The notes: generated by a model from the letters alone, not told the origin. 64,000 nt of DNA from Citrobacter youngae ATCC 29220 (GCF_000155975.1 NZ_GG730299.1:2660489-2724488); one strand, 5' to 3'. Numbered from the stretch's first letter, positions 27,575 to 36,838 are shown. Translations and numbers: made by a program.

Positions 27575-30502
27575 TCAAGCATGTAAAGTACGTATTAATG
27601 CACCGGAGCATGTAGCTGATTTCACGCAAAACAGATGCGCTTGCAACATGTCAGCCCGTTCACCCATCCCCGCCGGAACGCGCTCGCCCTTCTCCACCAG
27701 GTTGCCGTACCGGTCGTAACGGTACACGTACCGCCCGTCCTCCGCCACCCGGTTGTCGGCAAAAAGCCCCGGCAGTCCGTTCGCGTCCCGTCGCGCCGCG
27801 CCCGCTTCCACCCGGTTTCCCGCCCCGTCCGTCTCATACGGGATGTCCACGCTTATCTCCCGGGTCGTCAGGCCCGCTGCCGACAGCCTGCCCGCCCCGT
27901 CATAACCGTAACGCCAGCTTTCCCCCGCGCCGTCGATACCCGTCAGGAACCCCGAGTCGTCATGCCGGTATTCCCGGTTCAGCGCCGTCTCCGGCAGGTG
28001 CCGGTACGCCACCTGACCGCCCGCCGTGTAGCCCGTCTCCATTCGCCACGCACCGAACAACCGCTCCGTCTCACGGTGCAGCCTGTCACGCGTGTACTCC
28101 ACCAGCGGCTGGTTTCCCAGCTTCAGCCCTGCCAGGTGCCCGCTGCCGTACGTCAGCCACTCCGCCACCGGCAGGCCGTCATACACCTCCCGTACCGCCT
28201 GCCCCTGGTCGTTATAACCGTGCCGCACGCTGTGCGCCCACTGCAGTTCTTCCGTCTCCGGGTTATGGACCGTCTGCCGCTCGCCGGTGAGACGGCCCTT
28301 ATTATCGTAGCCGTAATGCACCGTCACCCGCTGGCCTTCACTGACGTGGCTCAGCACTGTCAGCCACCCGTGTTCGTCATACTGCCACCGTTCCGCTTCC
28401 TGACCGTTGACGGTGCGCTGCGTTAACCGGTCTGATGCGTCGTAACGCCAGTGCGTGACAAGGTCTTCGTCCTCACTGCGCGCCAGCCGCCCGCTCCGGT
28501 CATACTCATACCGCTGCGTCCTGCCATCAAAGCCCCGCTGCTCCGTCACCCGGTTCAGCGCATCATAGACAAAGCACATCTCCGCGCCGTTCTCGTTCTC
28601 CAGCCGCACCACACGCCCCGCCGCATCATATTCCGCCACGCGCCGCTGCCCGTCCGGACGGATAACCGCCGTCAGGTCGCCTGCATCATTATATTCGTAC
28701 CCCGTCTCCCGACCCAGGCTGTCCTTCACTGACAACAGCCTGCCCCGGCTGTCGTAACGCCGGTAAACGCTGAGGCCTTCCTCATAATGCACTGCCGTCT
28801 GTTGCCCGTAGCGGTTATAGTCGTACCGCGTTTCATAACCCGAACAGTCCGTCCGCGACACCACCTCCCCGTTACGGCCGCGCCTTATCCGGCGGCTACC
28901 GGTGCTGTCCTTCACCACCGACGGCTGACTGTCATGTGCGCTGCCATACGCATACTCTGTTGCTTTCCCTTCACGCGACACCGTTTTCACCAGACGGCCC
29001 TGCCGGTCATATTCCCGCGTGCTGCGCCGTCCGTCCGGATAGACGGTGGTTATCAGCTGCTGTCGGTCGTTATAACTGTATTTCGTCTTCCTCCCGTCCG
29101 GCCCGGTCACCGCCGTCAGCTTCCCTGTCGCCACGTCCGGGCTGTATACCGTCTTCCTCCCCGCCGCGTCCGTCCTCCATTCCAGCCGTCCTGAGCCGTC
29201 ATACCCGCTGCGGATAACACTCCCGTCCGCCTGCTCCTTCATCACCACCCGTTTCAGACCACCCTCGCCCTCCGTGTGCAGCACCTCACGCCGCCCCAGA
29301 CTGTCCGTTACCGTTATTTTGTTCTTCTCATACGTGAACGCATAACCCAGCCCTTCCGGGTTGACCTGCTCCGTCACCCGTCCCGCGTCATCGTATCGGT
29401 AGCGGCTCGCCGGTCTTCCCGCGTAACGGTGCGCCGTCATCCTCCCCGGATGTCCGGCGTCATATTCAAAGCGCCTCACCTCCGCGCCGCTGCGGTCATA
29501 CACCGCCTCCAGCTCACCGCGCGCCGTGTACCCGTAACGCACCAGCGGCTGTGACGGCAGGTCATCCGGATATGCCGGGTCTTCCACCAGCCACACCGCC
29601 GACAGCCTGACGCCGCTGTCCTCTCCGTATGCCGTTGCAGGCAGCGCCTCCGGCCAGGAGGGAGAGGACCGGGAAGAGGAAGGAAAAGAAGAGAATGACG
29701 GTGAAGAGGAAGACGCTGACGCCGCCTGCGCCGCGCGCTGTTCCTGAGTGGTCAGCATCAGCCGGTAGCGCCGCCCGGTACCGTCCGTCACCGCCGTCAC
29801 CGCGCCGTCATATGCTCCGTCCCGGTGGTACACCAGACGACGGCCGTAGCCGTCCACCACCCCCGTCAGCACCCGGTACGGCGGCAGCGGCGCGGGCAAC
29901 ACCTCATTCGCCCCCGGGACCCGCTCAGGCCATCCCAGCACCCACCACGGTCCCTGCGGGCTGTTCGTTGCCAGGTAAATATGCGGGCACAGCCGCACCG
30001 CCTCCGGCAGCGTACCCCACACGGCCGACAGTGGATGGCTGTTGTGCTGCGACTCCGCACCGCCCCGCGCCAGCCAGGATGACTCGCTGCGGCTGTACAG
30101 TATCTCCCCCGGTGCCAGAGGCTCAAAATGTACGCTCCGGCCCCCGTTGTCGTTCAGTATCAGCCCGTCATCACGTACCTGTAACCGCAGGTCTGACGGC
30201 AGCCTCCAGCCCGGTCCGCACAGCCCCACCGGCGCGGGTGTCCGGGTCCGGTAGCTGCTGTAAGAGCGGGAAAGCACGAACGACAGCGGGCCGGGCAGCG
30301 CGATATCGGTCTCTCCCGGCAGCACCTTCGCACCCGGCAGCGGGTTCACCGGGTTACCGTACTTTGGGCTGGCCTCCCCGGTCGGGCACACCGAGCACGC
30401 CACCCCCGTCGGCGCGCCTATCAGCACGCCTGCTGAACCCTGGACTATCGGGCCGCCCACCTGGGTCATATCTCCCTGTCGCGCCGCTGGTTTTCCGACC
30501 AT
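27575..30502 (-). CDS. PAAR-containing Rhs protein, C-terminally truncated
   Basis: 975-residue protein started at the ATG at 30502 (MVGKPAARQGDMT), which follows GAAGGAAT; the frame is open further upstream but without support. Residues 1 to about 60 form a PAAR-like tip domain that would sit on VgrG. Residues from about 250 on are RHS/YD repeats (YxYDxxGR units). A Ser/Pro low-complexity insert occurs at about 254-287. Full Rhs effectors reach about 1,400 residues and end in a DPIGL-type motif plus a variable toxin. Here homology stops after ERADMLQAH and 18 unrelated residues precede the stop, so the end of the shell and the toxin are missing. No EagR-type chaperone gene lies between it and vgrG. 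Confidence 0.8.
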   Translation of the reverse strand: MVGKPAARQGDMTQVGGPIVQGSAGVLIGAPTGVACSVCPTGEASPKYGNPVNPLPGAKVLPGETDIALPGPLSFVLSRSYSSYRTRTPAPVGLCGPGWRLPSDLRLQVRDDGLILNDNGGRSVHFEPLAPGEILYSRSESSWLARGGAESQHNSHPLSAVWGTLPEAVRLCPHIYLATNSPQGPWWVLGWPERVPGANEVLPAPLPPYRVLTGVVDGYGRRLVYHRDGAYDGAVTAVTDGTGRRYRLMLTTQEQRAAQAASASSSSPSFSSFPSSSRSSPSWPEALPATAYGEDSGVRLSAVWLVEDPAYPDDLPSQPLVRYGYTARGELEAVYDRSGAEVRRFEYDAGHPGRMTAHRYAGRPASRYRYDDAGRVTEQVNPEGLGYAFTYEKNKITVTDSLGRREVLHTEGEGGLKRVVMKEQADGSVIRSGYDGSGRLEWRTDAAGRKTVYSPDVATGKLTAVTGPDGRKTKYSYNDRQQLITTVYPDGRRSTREYDRQGRLVKTVSREGKATEYAYGSAHDSQPSVVKDSTGSRRIRRGRNGEVVSRTDCSGYETRYDYNRYGQQTAVHYEEGLSVYRRYDSRGRLLSVKDSLGRETGYEYNDAGDLTAVIRPDGQRRVAEYDAAGRVVRLENENGAEMCFVYDALNRVTEQRGFDGRTQRYEYDRSGRLARSEDEDLVTHWRYDASDRLTQRTVNGQEAERWQYDEHGWLTVLSHVSEGQRVTVHYGYDNKGRLTGERQTVHNPETEELQWAHSVRHGYNDQGQAVREVYDGLPVAEWLTYGSGHLAGLKLGNQPLVEYTRDRLHRETERLFGAWRMETGYTAGGQVAYRHLPETALNREYRHDDSGFLTGIDGAGESWRYGYDGAGRLSAAGLTTREISVDIPYETDGAGNRVEAGAARRDANGLPGLFADNRVAEDGRYVYRYDRYGNLVEKGERVPAGMGERADMLQAHLFCVKSATCSGALIRTLHA

Positions 30503-30671
30503 TTTTATTCCTTCCTTTAATGTGTATTCAACGTACCAGCCATCCCACTGACGGATCTGTTTCCTGGGGGGATCCCTCAGATATTCCACACAAAATTAAT
30601 CACACAGTATCGGGAGAGCACGAAAACCGGCATCGGTGGTTTTTGCTGTTACCCGGCATTCGTCATGTTAT

Positions 30672-32786
30672 TCAGTACATGATCAGATCCGATGGATCGG
30701 GGCTATCCTGTTGTTCAGATGCTTCAGGCGGCTTTTTACTTACTCCACAGTTCCAACTGATCAGCTTTGAATCCCCGTTTATGCTGTCCACGCCCTGCAA
30801 CTCAAGATGTTTACCATTCAGAAAAATTCCGCCATCGCTCGTCAGCACCAGACGAGCTTCACCGCACACCAGTTCCAGGTGCTCACCTGCGGAATACACA
30901 GCGGTTTTACCGGTGCTTTCGGTTTTGCTATTGCCCACATTAACGCTGGCGTTACGTCCGACATTGACGTTGTATTTCATCCCCACGTTAAGTGATTTGA
31001 ATATTCCGACCTCAGAAGATTGCATCAATGCCACCGAAGTATTCATGATGCCGCCTACGGTGGTCTGATATGCCAGTCCCACATTCAGGGCACGGACAAT
31101 CCCCACGGTTTCCACCTGATTTGCCCCCACTTTGATCACCTGGTTACTGCCCACACTCTCCACCTGATTAACGCCAATGGTCTGAATTTGGTTATTGGTA
31201 ACGGAGATCACCTGGTTATTACCGATGGTTTCAGTATGGTTATTCGTCACATCAGTGGTGCGGTTATGCAGTACCTCGGTATTCATGTTCTTCTGTGCGT
31301 GGATATATACCCGCTCCTTCCCTGTCGCATCATCGAACATAAGTTCGTTAAACCCGCTGCCTTTATAGGTTTTCGAGCGGATGGTCATCTGCGTTTTGGT
31401 CCCGGGCAGGTTGCCCGGCGAACGGTTTTCCTGGTGATAGGTTCGTCCCATGATGATGGGCTGGTCCGGGTCGCCGTTCAGAAAGTCCACTATCACCTCC
31501 TGGCCCACGCGCGGTATCGCCAGGTTACCAAACCCCGGCCCCGCCCACGCCTGCACCACCCGTATCCAGCATGAACTGTCCTGGTTCGCCGGGTTATACC
31601 GGTCCCAGTTAAACTTCACCCGCACCCGGCCATGTTCGTCGCAGAAGATTTCCTCGCCCTCCGGACCGGTGACGGTGGCTGACTGCGGGCCGTCCACTGA
31701 CGGCTTTTCCATCGGCCGGGGCCGCCACGTCCTGTCCGCCGGTATGACCGTAAAATCATTCTCAAGGGTGGTCCCTGAGCCGGAACGTCCCGCCACCGCC
31801 AGCGGCTGTTTCCCCTGCAAATCGCTGCTCACCACCTGCCATTCCCGGTTCAGGCCCGCCTGCGGATGTTCAGTCAGCTGAATACGCCGTCCCGGCCATA
31901 TCGCAGGCGAACGGCTTTTTCCCTGCGCCTCTTCGGCATTATTACGCCATCCCTCCACCTGCCAGCGGGCGAAGTTCTGCCCGTGGCTGTCCTTGAAGCG
32001 CCCCGGGTAATCAAACACTTCATACTGTGTACGCTGGTAATCCTGGTTCTGTCCCTGCTGCTCAAAGCGACCCGCCCAGCCGGGGCGTTTGAAGGTGTAG
32101 TCCTTGCCGATAACGGAAGAGGGGCGTATCTGCGCGCTGTGGCGGAACTGGCTGATACACGGCGTGCTCACTTCGGTCCGGGTATTCGGGTTCCACGGGA
32201 TTTCAAACGCCTCTGGCAGAAAGCGCACCGTGTCACACAGCACCAGGCTCTGGTCGTCGCTGTCAGGCGAGTGCTCTTCATAGAAGAACAGCCCTTCCTC
32301 CGCGGCCATCCGCGCCAGAAAGTCATAATCCGTTTCACCGTACTGCACGCAGAATTCCCGCGCCGGATGCGCCTCGCTGAACAGCGGACTCCAGTCCGTC
32401 ACATCGTTTTCCTGCAATATCGTCCCCAGGATGCTTTTAATGTCCTCATTCTGGAAAATACGGGAGTTCTGGCGCAGCCCGGCACGCCACAACGGCGGGC
32501 GGACTTTCATGCTGTACAGCATCTGGTGTCCGTCGTTTTCCCCCTGCTCAAACCAGGTCACAATACCGTTCACCCGGCGCTGTATCTCCGTGCCCTGCCA
32601 GATTTTAAGATGGGCTGTTTTTTCCAGTACCTGAGAGAAGTCAATGCTGGGAAGCTGCTGGCTGACCAGCGAAATATCGAGGGAGAACAGCGTGGAGAAG
32701 GACTGGCTCAGGTGAAAGGACTCCACGACCAGCGCATCCGGTGGCAGGCCGTCCACCTCCAGTGTGAAACGTAATCCTGTTGACAT
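30672..32786 (-). CDS. tssI: VgrG (TssI), T6SS spike
   Basis: 704-residue trimeric spike protein. The N-terminal gp27-like part contains YGETDYDFLARMAAEEGLFF. The gp5 OB-fold region shows HGRVRVKFNWDR and VGQEVIVDFLNGDPDQPIIMG. The C-terminal needle includes repeated NQV-x-x-VG units (about 509-568), a beta-helix pattern. The tail of about 30 residues after this is polar and shows no recognisable effector domain, so this is probably a structural VgrG that carries the adjacent PAAR-Rhs protein. AGGAGG precedes the ATG. It lies between hcp and the Rhs gene on the same strand. Confidence 0.95.
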   Translation of the reverse strand: MSTGLRFTLEVDGLPPDALVVESFHLSQSFSTLFSLDISLVSQQLPSIDFSQVLEKTAHLKIWQGTEIQRRVNGIVTWFEQGENDGHQMLYSMKVRPPLWRAGLRQNSRIFQNEDIKSILGTILQENDVTDWSPLFSEAHPAREFCVQYGETDYDFLARMAAEEGLFFYEEHSPDSDDQSLVLCDTVRFLPEAFEIPWNPNTRTEVSTPCISQFRHSAQIRPSSVIGKDYTFKRPGWAGRFEQQGQNQDYQRTQYEVFDYPGRFKDSHGQNFARWQVEGWRNNAEEAQGKSRSPAIWPGRRIQLTEHPQAGLNREWQVVSSDLQGKQPLAVAGRSGSGTTLENDFTVIPADRTWRPRPMEKPSVDGPQSATVTGPEGEEIFCDEHGRVRVKFNWDRYNPANQDSSCWIRVVQAWAGPGFGNLAIPRVGQEVIVDFLNGDPDQPIIMGRTYHQENRSPGNLPGTKTQMTIRSKTYKGSGFNELMFDDATGKERVYIHAQKNMNTEVLHNRTTDVTNNHTETIGNNQVISVTNNQIQTIGVNQVESVGSNQVIKVGANQVETVGIVRALNVGLAYQTTVGGIMNTSVALMQSSEVGIFKSLNVGMKYNVNVGRNASVNVGNSKTESTGKTAVYSAGEHLELVCGEARLVLTSDGGIFLNGKHLELQGVDSINGDSKLISWNCGVSKKPPEASEQQDSPDPSDLIMY

Positions 32787-32961
32787 AAATAACCTCCTGA
32801 ATTAACAGGGTAAAGAAACCGTCTGTACCAGACAGCGGCGAATGACAGTACAGTGTTACGCTTGCATTCAGGCACGCTACCGCTGAAGTTTCCGGCGCTC
32901 GCCATCTCCCGTAAAAAACGTAACCCCTTACTGACACGGCTTTATGTTTACGAGCCCCCAA

Positions 32962-32995
32962 CAAAAACAGCATCCCGCAAAGGCGGGATGCTGTT
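32962..32995 (-). terminator. Terminator of hcp
   Basis: Perfect 13-bp stem (32966-32978 with 32983-32995, core CAGCATCCCGC) around AAAG, followed on the minus strand by TTTTTG. It sits directly after the hcp stop, so hcp mRNA is probably made in excess over vgrG. Confidence 0.88.
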
Positions 32996-33000
32996 GATAC

Positions 33001-33519
33001 TTACGCTTCCAGCGGCGCGCGCCAGTCATCAGCACCAGAAGTGCCTGACTTGACGTGCTCCCACTCAATTTTGCGGTAGGCCAGTGAGACTTCGAGCAAT
33101 TGCGTGAACTCGCGCTTGGCCGGATCCTGGCAGTGCGGCATATGAAGCTTCATATCCACAATCGTCGAATCCGTCAGACGGGTGGTGAAGTAATGCTCCT
33201 GTTTGCCTTCAACAGAAGTACGCCACCAGTGCAGTTCGGTTTTCGGCAGCATTTCGCCGGAAGCCAGCGCGTTGTACAGCAGCGGTACTGCTTTGTTCAA
33301 CGCCACAGTAAAAATGAACGGCTTGTGAGCACGCTGACCTGCGGGCTGACCAGACTGCGGATCGGTTGGTACAGTCACGTTATGCAGAAACTCCTGAACC
33401 AGCATCTCATCTTCGTGACCCTGCACGTAGATATTGCCGACAGAATCTGCGGTGAATGCACCAGCGGTAATGTTCCCCTGGGTTTGCCCCGTAATTGAGA
33501 TGTAACACGGTGTTGGCAT
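33001..33519 (-). CDS. hcp: Hcp (TssD), T6SS inner tube protein
   Basis: 172-residue hexameric ring protein that stacks into the T6SS tube. The sequence MPTPCYISI...GQTQGNITAGAF, GHEDEMLVQEF and LEVSLAYRKIEWEH is that of the Vibrio cholerae type Hcp. The start at 33519 follows AAGGAG; a longer open frame upstream has no support. The gene is single, with a 635-base AT-rich leader region on one side and a strong terminator on the other. It is divergent from the main T6SS operon, so both may respond to the same regulators. Confidence 0.96.
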   Translation of the reverse strand: MPTPCYISITGQTQGNITAGAFTADSVGNIYVQGHEDEMLVQEFLHNVTVPTDPQSGQPAGQRAHKPFIFTVALNKAVPLLYNALASGEMLPKTELHWWRTSVEGKQEHYFTTRLTDSTIVDMKLHMPHCQDPAKREFTQLLEVSLAYRKIEWEHVKSGTSGADDWRAPLEA

Positions 33520-33559
33520 TTGAAAACTCCTTTTATCGATTAACGACACTTACATACAT

Positions 33560-33580
33560 CTGCCGAAAGGTATCCGGCAG
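33560..33580 (-). promoter_or_regulatory. Stem-loop in the hcp leader mRNA
   Basis: CTGCCG pairs with CGGCAG across a 9-base loop, about 40 bases before the hcp start codon. In the leftward direction no T run follows, so it is a leader hairpin and not a terminator; it may protect the mRNA. Confidence 0.4.
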
Positions 33581-33694
33581 AAAAAACATGCTTATTACAT
33601 AACAGATTTTGTAGTTTCAGCCCTTTGTACATGACAGACTAAACCATACAACCAAAGGCTAAAAACATTCACACAATGACTAAATTACAAATCA

Positions 33695-33766
33695 ATATAT
33701 CCATGCATTGATATATCAACATTCATTGCTATAACACCAAGACGATATATTATCCATGAATGGATA
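33695..33766. promoter_or_regulatory. Pair of related palindromes, possible regulator sites
   Basis: Two dyads share the half-site ATCCAT. The first (33695-33716) is a 22-base palindrome with one mismatched pair. The second (33751-33766) reads TATCCAT-GA-ATGGATA. A third, single ATCCATG occurs at 33873-33879. Spacing between dyad centres is about 53 bases, close to five helical turns. The binding protein is unknown. Confidence 0.4.
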
Positions 33767-34154
33767 TTACACTCATACTTTTTATCATTATCCTGCTCGG
33801 TAAACATCATTCATTACACCACACTTCTTATAAAGATAATTGTGATGTATGAATTCATATCAATAATATTTCATCCATGTATAAAATCAAACAAAAACAC
33901 CATAAAAATCAAAAACATAAAATCAATTTAAGATTCTTTAAAATGTCATTTAATTTATTTTTAATGATAAATTCACCACCTGAAAAAATAACCACACAGG
34001 AAGAATACTCCTGTATTTAATTTGAAAAAAGTGCTTCTCAAAAAATTTTCTATGCGTAAAATGATTACCAGGATTTTTTATGGCACGGCATTCCATTGTT
34101 CCATAGTCTGTACGGAAATAAAGAACACATAACGTAACCTGATGGATTATTTCT

Positions 34155-34658
34155 ATGAGCAAAGATTATAACGGCAGCGTTGCCCCCAAAGAACGCATTA
34201 ATATTTCTTATGTTCCAAAAACTGACGGTGAACCTTCTGAGGTGGAATTACCCCTCAATATATTGATAGTGGGAGATACCGGAAACTCACAGGAAACAGC
34301 GCCACTTGATGAACGTCAGATGGTTTCAATCGACAAACACTCATTCAATTCAGTGATGGCAGAAGCGTCCATTAGCCTGAATTTTGCAGTTCCGGCAGCA
34401 TTGAAGGACAACGAAAAAAATGACGATGAGATGAATGTCTCTCTGGAAATCAAATCTCTGCACGATTTTTCTCCGGACAGTGTCGCAAAACAGGTGCCAG
34501 AGTTGAACAAATTGCTGGAGCTACGCGAAGCGCTGACAGCATTAAAAGGGCCGCTGGGTAATTTGCCTGCATTTCGCGCCCAACTTCAGGCATTGCTGGA
34601 AAATGAAGAATCCCGCGAACAGTTACTACGGGAGATCGGCCTGGCAGAAAACCAGTAA
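34155..34658 (+). CDS. tssB: TssB (VipA), small sheath subunit
   Basis: 167-residue protein that pairs with TssC to build the contractile sheath around the Hcp tube. It has the family N-terminus (APKERINISY) and the segment LPLNILIVGD, and ends in the helical C-terminus recognised with TssC by ClpV. It is the first gene of the plus-strand T6SS operon. The gap to tssC is unusually long (290 bases) and holds a remnant of another sheath gene. Confidence 0.94.
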   Translation: MSKDYNGSVAPKERINISYVPKTDGEPSEVELPLNILIVGDTGNSQETAPLDERQMVSIDKHSFNSVMAEASISLNFAVPAALKDNEKNDDEMNVSLEIKSLHDFSPDSVAKQVPELNKLLELREALTALKGPLGNLPAFRAQLQALLENEESREQLLREIGLAENQ

Positions 34659-34687
34659 CCTCTGTTTTTCAGGGAAATTATCCTGGT

Positions 34688-34906
34688 ATGGGCTTACGGA
34701 AAGATAACACCAGAACCGATGACGCAATAAAGCAGACTGTGATCCGGTGATGTATCAGTCAAACAGGCGACATCAACCCAGAAATACTGGATGTATTGAT
34801 CGCGACGCTTGACCAGAGGATCGGATGTCTGATGGATGAAATCATCCATATCAACGGGTATCAGCAGATGAAGCCACACTGGCGGAAGGTATTCCACTGG
34901 CAGTGA
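34688..34906 (+). pseudogene. Remnant of a second tssC-like gene
   Basis: Reading from the ATG at 34688 gives 20 codons, an in-frame TGA, then 51 codons to a TGA at 34904. The second part contains LDVLIATLDQRIGCLMDEII, which lines up with VDSMIADIDARISRQMDAII of the intact TssC downstream, and the next segment (YQQMKPHWRKVFHW) matches FQQLESFWRSM. Everything beyond is lost. It looks like the N-terminal stump of a tandem TssC paralogue, a kind of duplicate found in some other T6SS clusters. Confidence 0.6.
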
Positions 34907-34948
34907 AACCTGGCTCCAGAAATACAGATCAACACAAGGATTTTCAGT

Positions 34949-36421
34949 ATGTCGTTACAGGAAGAGGAACTTGTTTCCACCCGCACTGAACAGGGAAGCC
35001 ATACCCCGTCGTTGCTTGATGAAATCATGGCACAAACCCGCATCCAGCCCGGCGCTGACGGTTACGATATTGCCCGCCAGGGTGTAACGGCTTTTGTTGC
35101 CAGCCTTCTGCAATCCAGTTCACCAGCAGAACCCGTAAACAAACTGGCCGTGGACAGTATGATTGCGGACATCGACGCCCGTATCAGCCGCCAGATGGAT
35201 GCCATTATTCATGCCCCTCAGTTTCAGCAACTGGAGTCGTTCTGGCGTTCAATGAAAGCCTTGGTGGATCGCGTTGATTTTCGGGAAAATATTAAGGTTA
35301 ATATCCTGCATGTCACCAAGGAAGAATTGCTGGACGATTTCGAGTTCGCGCCAGAGATTACCCAGTCCGGCTTCTATAAGCATGTCTATTCCAGCGGATT
35401 TGGCCAGTTTGGCGGAGAACCCATTGCGGCGGTATTAGGTGCATATGAGTTCAAGAATACCACGCCGGATATGAAGCTCCTGAACTATGTCAGCGCCGTC
35501 GGCGCTATGGCCCATGCACCGTTCCTGTCTTCCGTATCGCCGGAATTTATGGGACTAAATTCATGGACCGAGCTGCCCAATATCAAAGATCTTTATGCCA
35601 TCTTTGAAAGCCCTGCCTACACAAAATGGCGTGCCCTGCGTGATTCTGAAGACTCTCGCTACCTGGGGCTGACCGCACCGCGTTTTCTGCTCCGCCAGCC
35701 CTATTCCGCTACCGAAAACCCCATCAGGAGTTTCAACTACGCCGAAGATGTCAGCCACAGCCACGAGCACTATCTGTGGGGCAATACCGCCTGGATGCTG
35801 GCCAGTAATGTGGCCGACTCGTTCGCGAAATATAGATGGGCACCGAACATTATTGGGCCGCAGAGCGGCGGCGCGGTAAAAGATCTGCCGGTACATCTGT
35901 ATGAATCAATGGGGCAGATTCAAGCCAAGATCCCCACAGAGGTGCTGATCACCGACCGCCGTGAATTTGAACTGGCTGAAGAGGGATTCATTACCCTGAC
36001 CATGCGCAAGGGCAGCGATAACGCCGCCTTTTTCTCCGCCAATTCGGTTCAGAAACCCAAGCATTTTCCAGGCAAAGATGCCGAAACCAACTACAAGCTG
36101 GGTACGCAATTACCGTATCTGTTCATTATCAACCGCCTCGCACACTATATTAAAGTGCTGCAACGCGAGCAGCTCGGCTCCTGGAAAGAGAGAAGCGACC
36201 TTGAGCGGGAACTTAATATTTGGGTCCGCCAGTATGTCGCTGACCAGGAGAATCCGCCCGCTGACGTCCGCAGCCGTAAGCCCCTGCGTGGCGCTAAAGT
36301 TGAGGTTCTGGACGTGGACGGCGAACCTGGCTGGTATCAGGTGGCGATTTCCGCAAGACCCCATTTTAAATATATGGGTGCGTCGTTTGAACTGTCTTTA
36401 GTCGGACGGTTAGACAAGTGA
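34949..36421 (+). CDS. tssC: TssC (VipB), large sheath subunit
   Basis: 490-residue main component of the contractile sheath. The EvpB/VipB family pattern is clear: QLESFWRSMKALVDRV, APFLSSVSPEFMG, LGLTAPRFLLRQPY and LWGNTAWMLASNVADSFAKYRW. Length is normal for the family. The stop codon overlaps the GTG start of tssE (GTGA), which implies coupled translation. Confidence 0.96.
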   Translation: MSLQEEELVSTRTEQGSHTPSLLDEIMAQTRIQPGADGYDIARQGVTAFVASLLQSSSPAEPVNKLAVDSMIADIDARISRQMDAIIHAPQFQQLESFWRSMKALVDRVDFRENIKVNILHVTKEELLDDFEFAPEITQSGFYKHVYSSGFGQFGGEPIAAVLGAYEFKNTTPDMKLLNYVSAVGAMAHAPFLSSVSPEFMGLNSWTELPNIKDLYAIFESPAYTKWRALRDSEDSRYLGLTAPRFLLRQPYSATENPIRSFNYAEDVSHSHEHYLWGNTAWMLASNVADSFAKYRWAPNIIGPQSGGAVKDLPVHLYESMGQIQAKIPTEVLITDRREFELAEEGFITLTMRKGSDNAAFFSANSVQKPKHFPGKDAETNYKLGTQLPYLFIINRLAHYIKVLQREQLGSWKERSDLERELNIWVRQYVADQENPPADVRSRKPLRGAKVEVLDVDGEPGWYQVAISARPHFKYMGASFELSLVGRLDK

Positions 36422-36834
36422 TACCGGAGCGCGAGAGACCTGCTGGATCGCTGTTTGAGCGTCTGGAAAACCCTCCTGCCAGAAACTGGCGGGAGGGCCG
36501 TAATATAGAGGCATTCAGACAGTCCATTCGCTACAGCCTGCGAAATATCCTGAATACCCGCTCCGGCAGTTGCCGGGGCACCCCGGAGCTAGGCATCGAA
36601 GAACCGGAAGGATCTGATAATTACCGCAGCGCCATGAGCCAGGCCATCGTGCAGTGCATTGAGTGTTATGAGCCCAGAATCTCACATGCTGAGGTCCGGG
36701 CAGCACTTCCCCAGGCGGCCAACCCACAGGAAATAACCTTCCATATTACCGCTTGGGTCACATTTAACGGCATCGACGATGTGCTTGAGTTTGATATGGC
36801 ACCGGATGGCAGCCAGCATTATCGGGTGGAGTAG
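36418..36834 (+). CDS. tssE: TssE, gp25-like baseplate protein
   Basis: 138-residue baseplate subunit with the phage T4 gp25 lysozyme-like fold that seeds the sheath. The family segments are SIRYSLRNILNTRSGS near the middle and a C-terminal beta domain (ITFHITAWVTFNGI). The conserved EPR-like element of the family is visible as YEPRISHAEV. It starts with GTG at 36418, overlapping the tssC stop by four bases. tssF begins 5 bases after its stop. Confidence 0.92.
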   Translation: MIPERERPAGSLFERLENPPARNWREGRNIEAFRQSIRYSLRNILNTRSGSCRGTPELGIEEPEGSDNYRSAMSQAIVQCIECYEPRISHAEVRAALPQAANPQEITFHITAWVTFNGIDDVLEFDMAPDGSQHYRVE

Positions 36835-36838
36835 CAAA

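Larger units (their letters stand above)
33520..34154. promoter_or_regulatory. AT-rich divergent control region of hcp and the tss operon
   Basis: 635 bases without a gene, very AT-rich from about 33600 on. It must contain the promoters of hcp (leftward) and tssB (rightward). It holds several dyads (see the next entries). Composition suggests silencing by H-NS, which is inferred. A TGGCACG at 34081-34087 resembles a sigma-54 -24 box but lacks the matching -12 GC. Confidence 0.6.

Noticed and set aside
29629..31068. Long open frame (479 codons) on the plus strand opposite the Rhs and VgrG genes
   Set aside because: It is antisense to the well-supported Rhs and VgrG genes, extremely rich in Pro, Arg and Ser as expected for the reverse of a GC-rich gene, and has no start signal.
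31080..31270. Regular repeat pattern suggesting a CRISPR-like array
   Set aside because: The repeats are coding (NQV-x-x-VG units of the VgrG needle), vary in sequence and have no spacers.
31866..32774. Open frame of 302 codons antisense to vgrG
   Set aside because: Shadow of the conserved VgrG sequence; its translation shows no domain and no ribosome binding site.
34081..34096. Possible sigma-54 promoter upstream of tssB (TGGCACG)
   Set aside because: The -24 box is perfect but the -12 box has CA where GC is needed, and no VasH activator gene is present.
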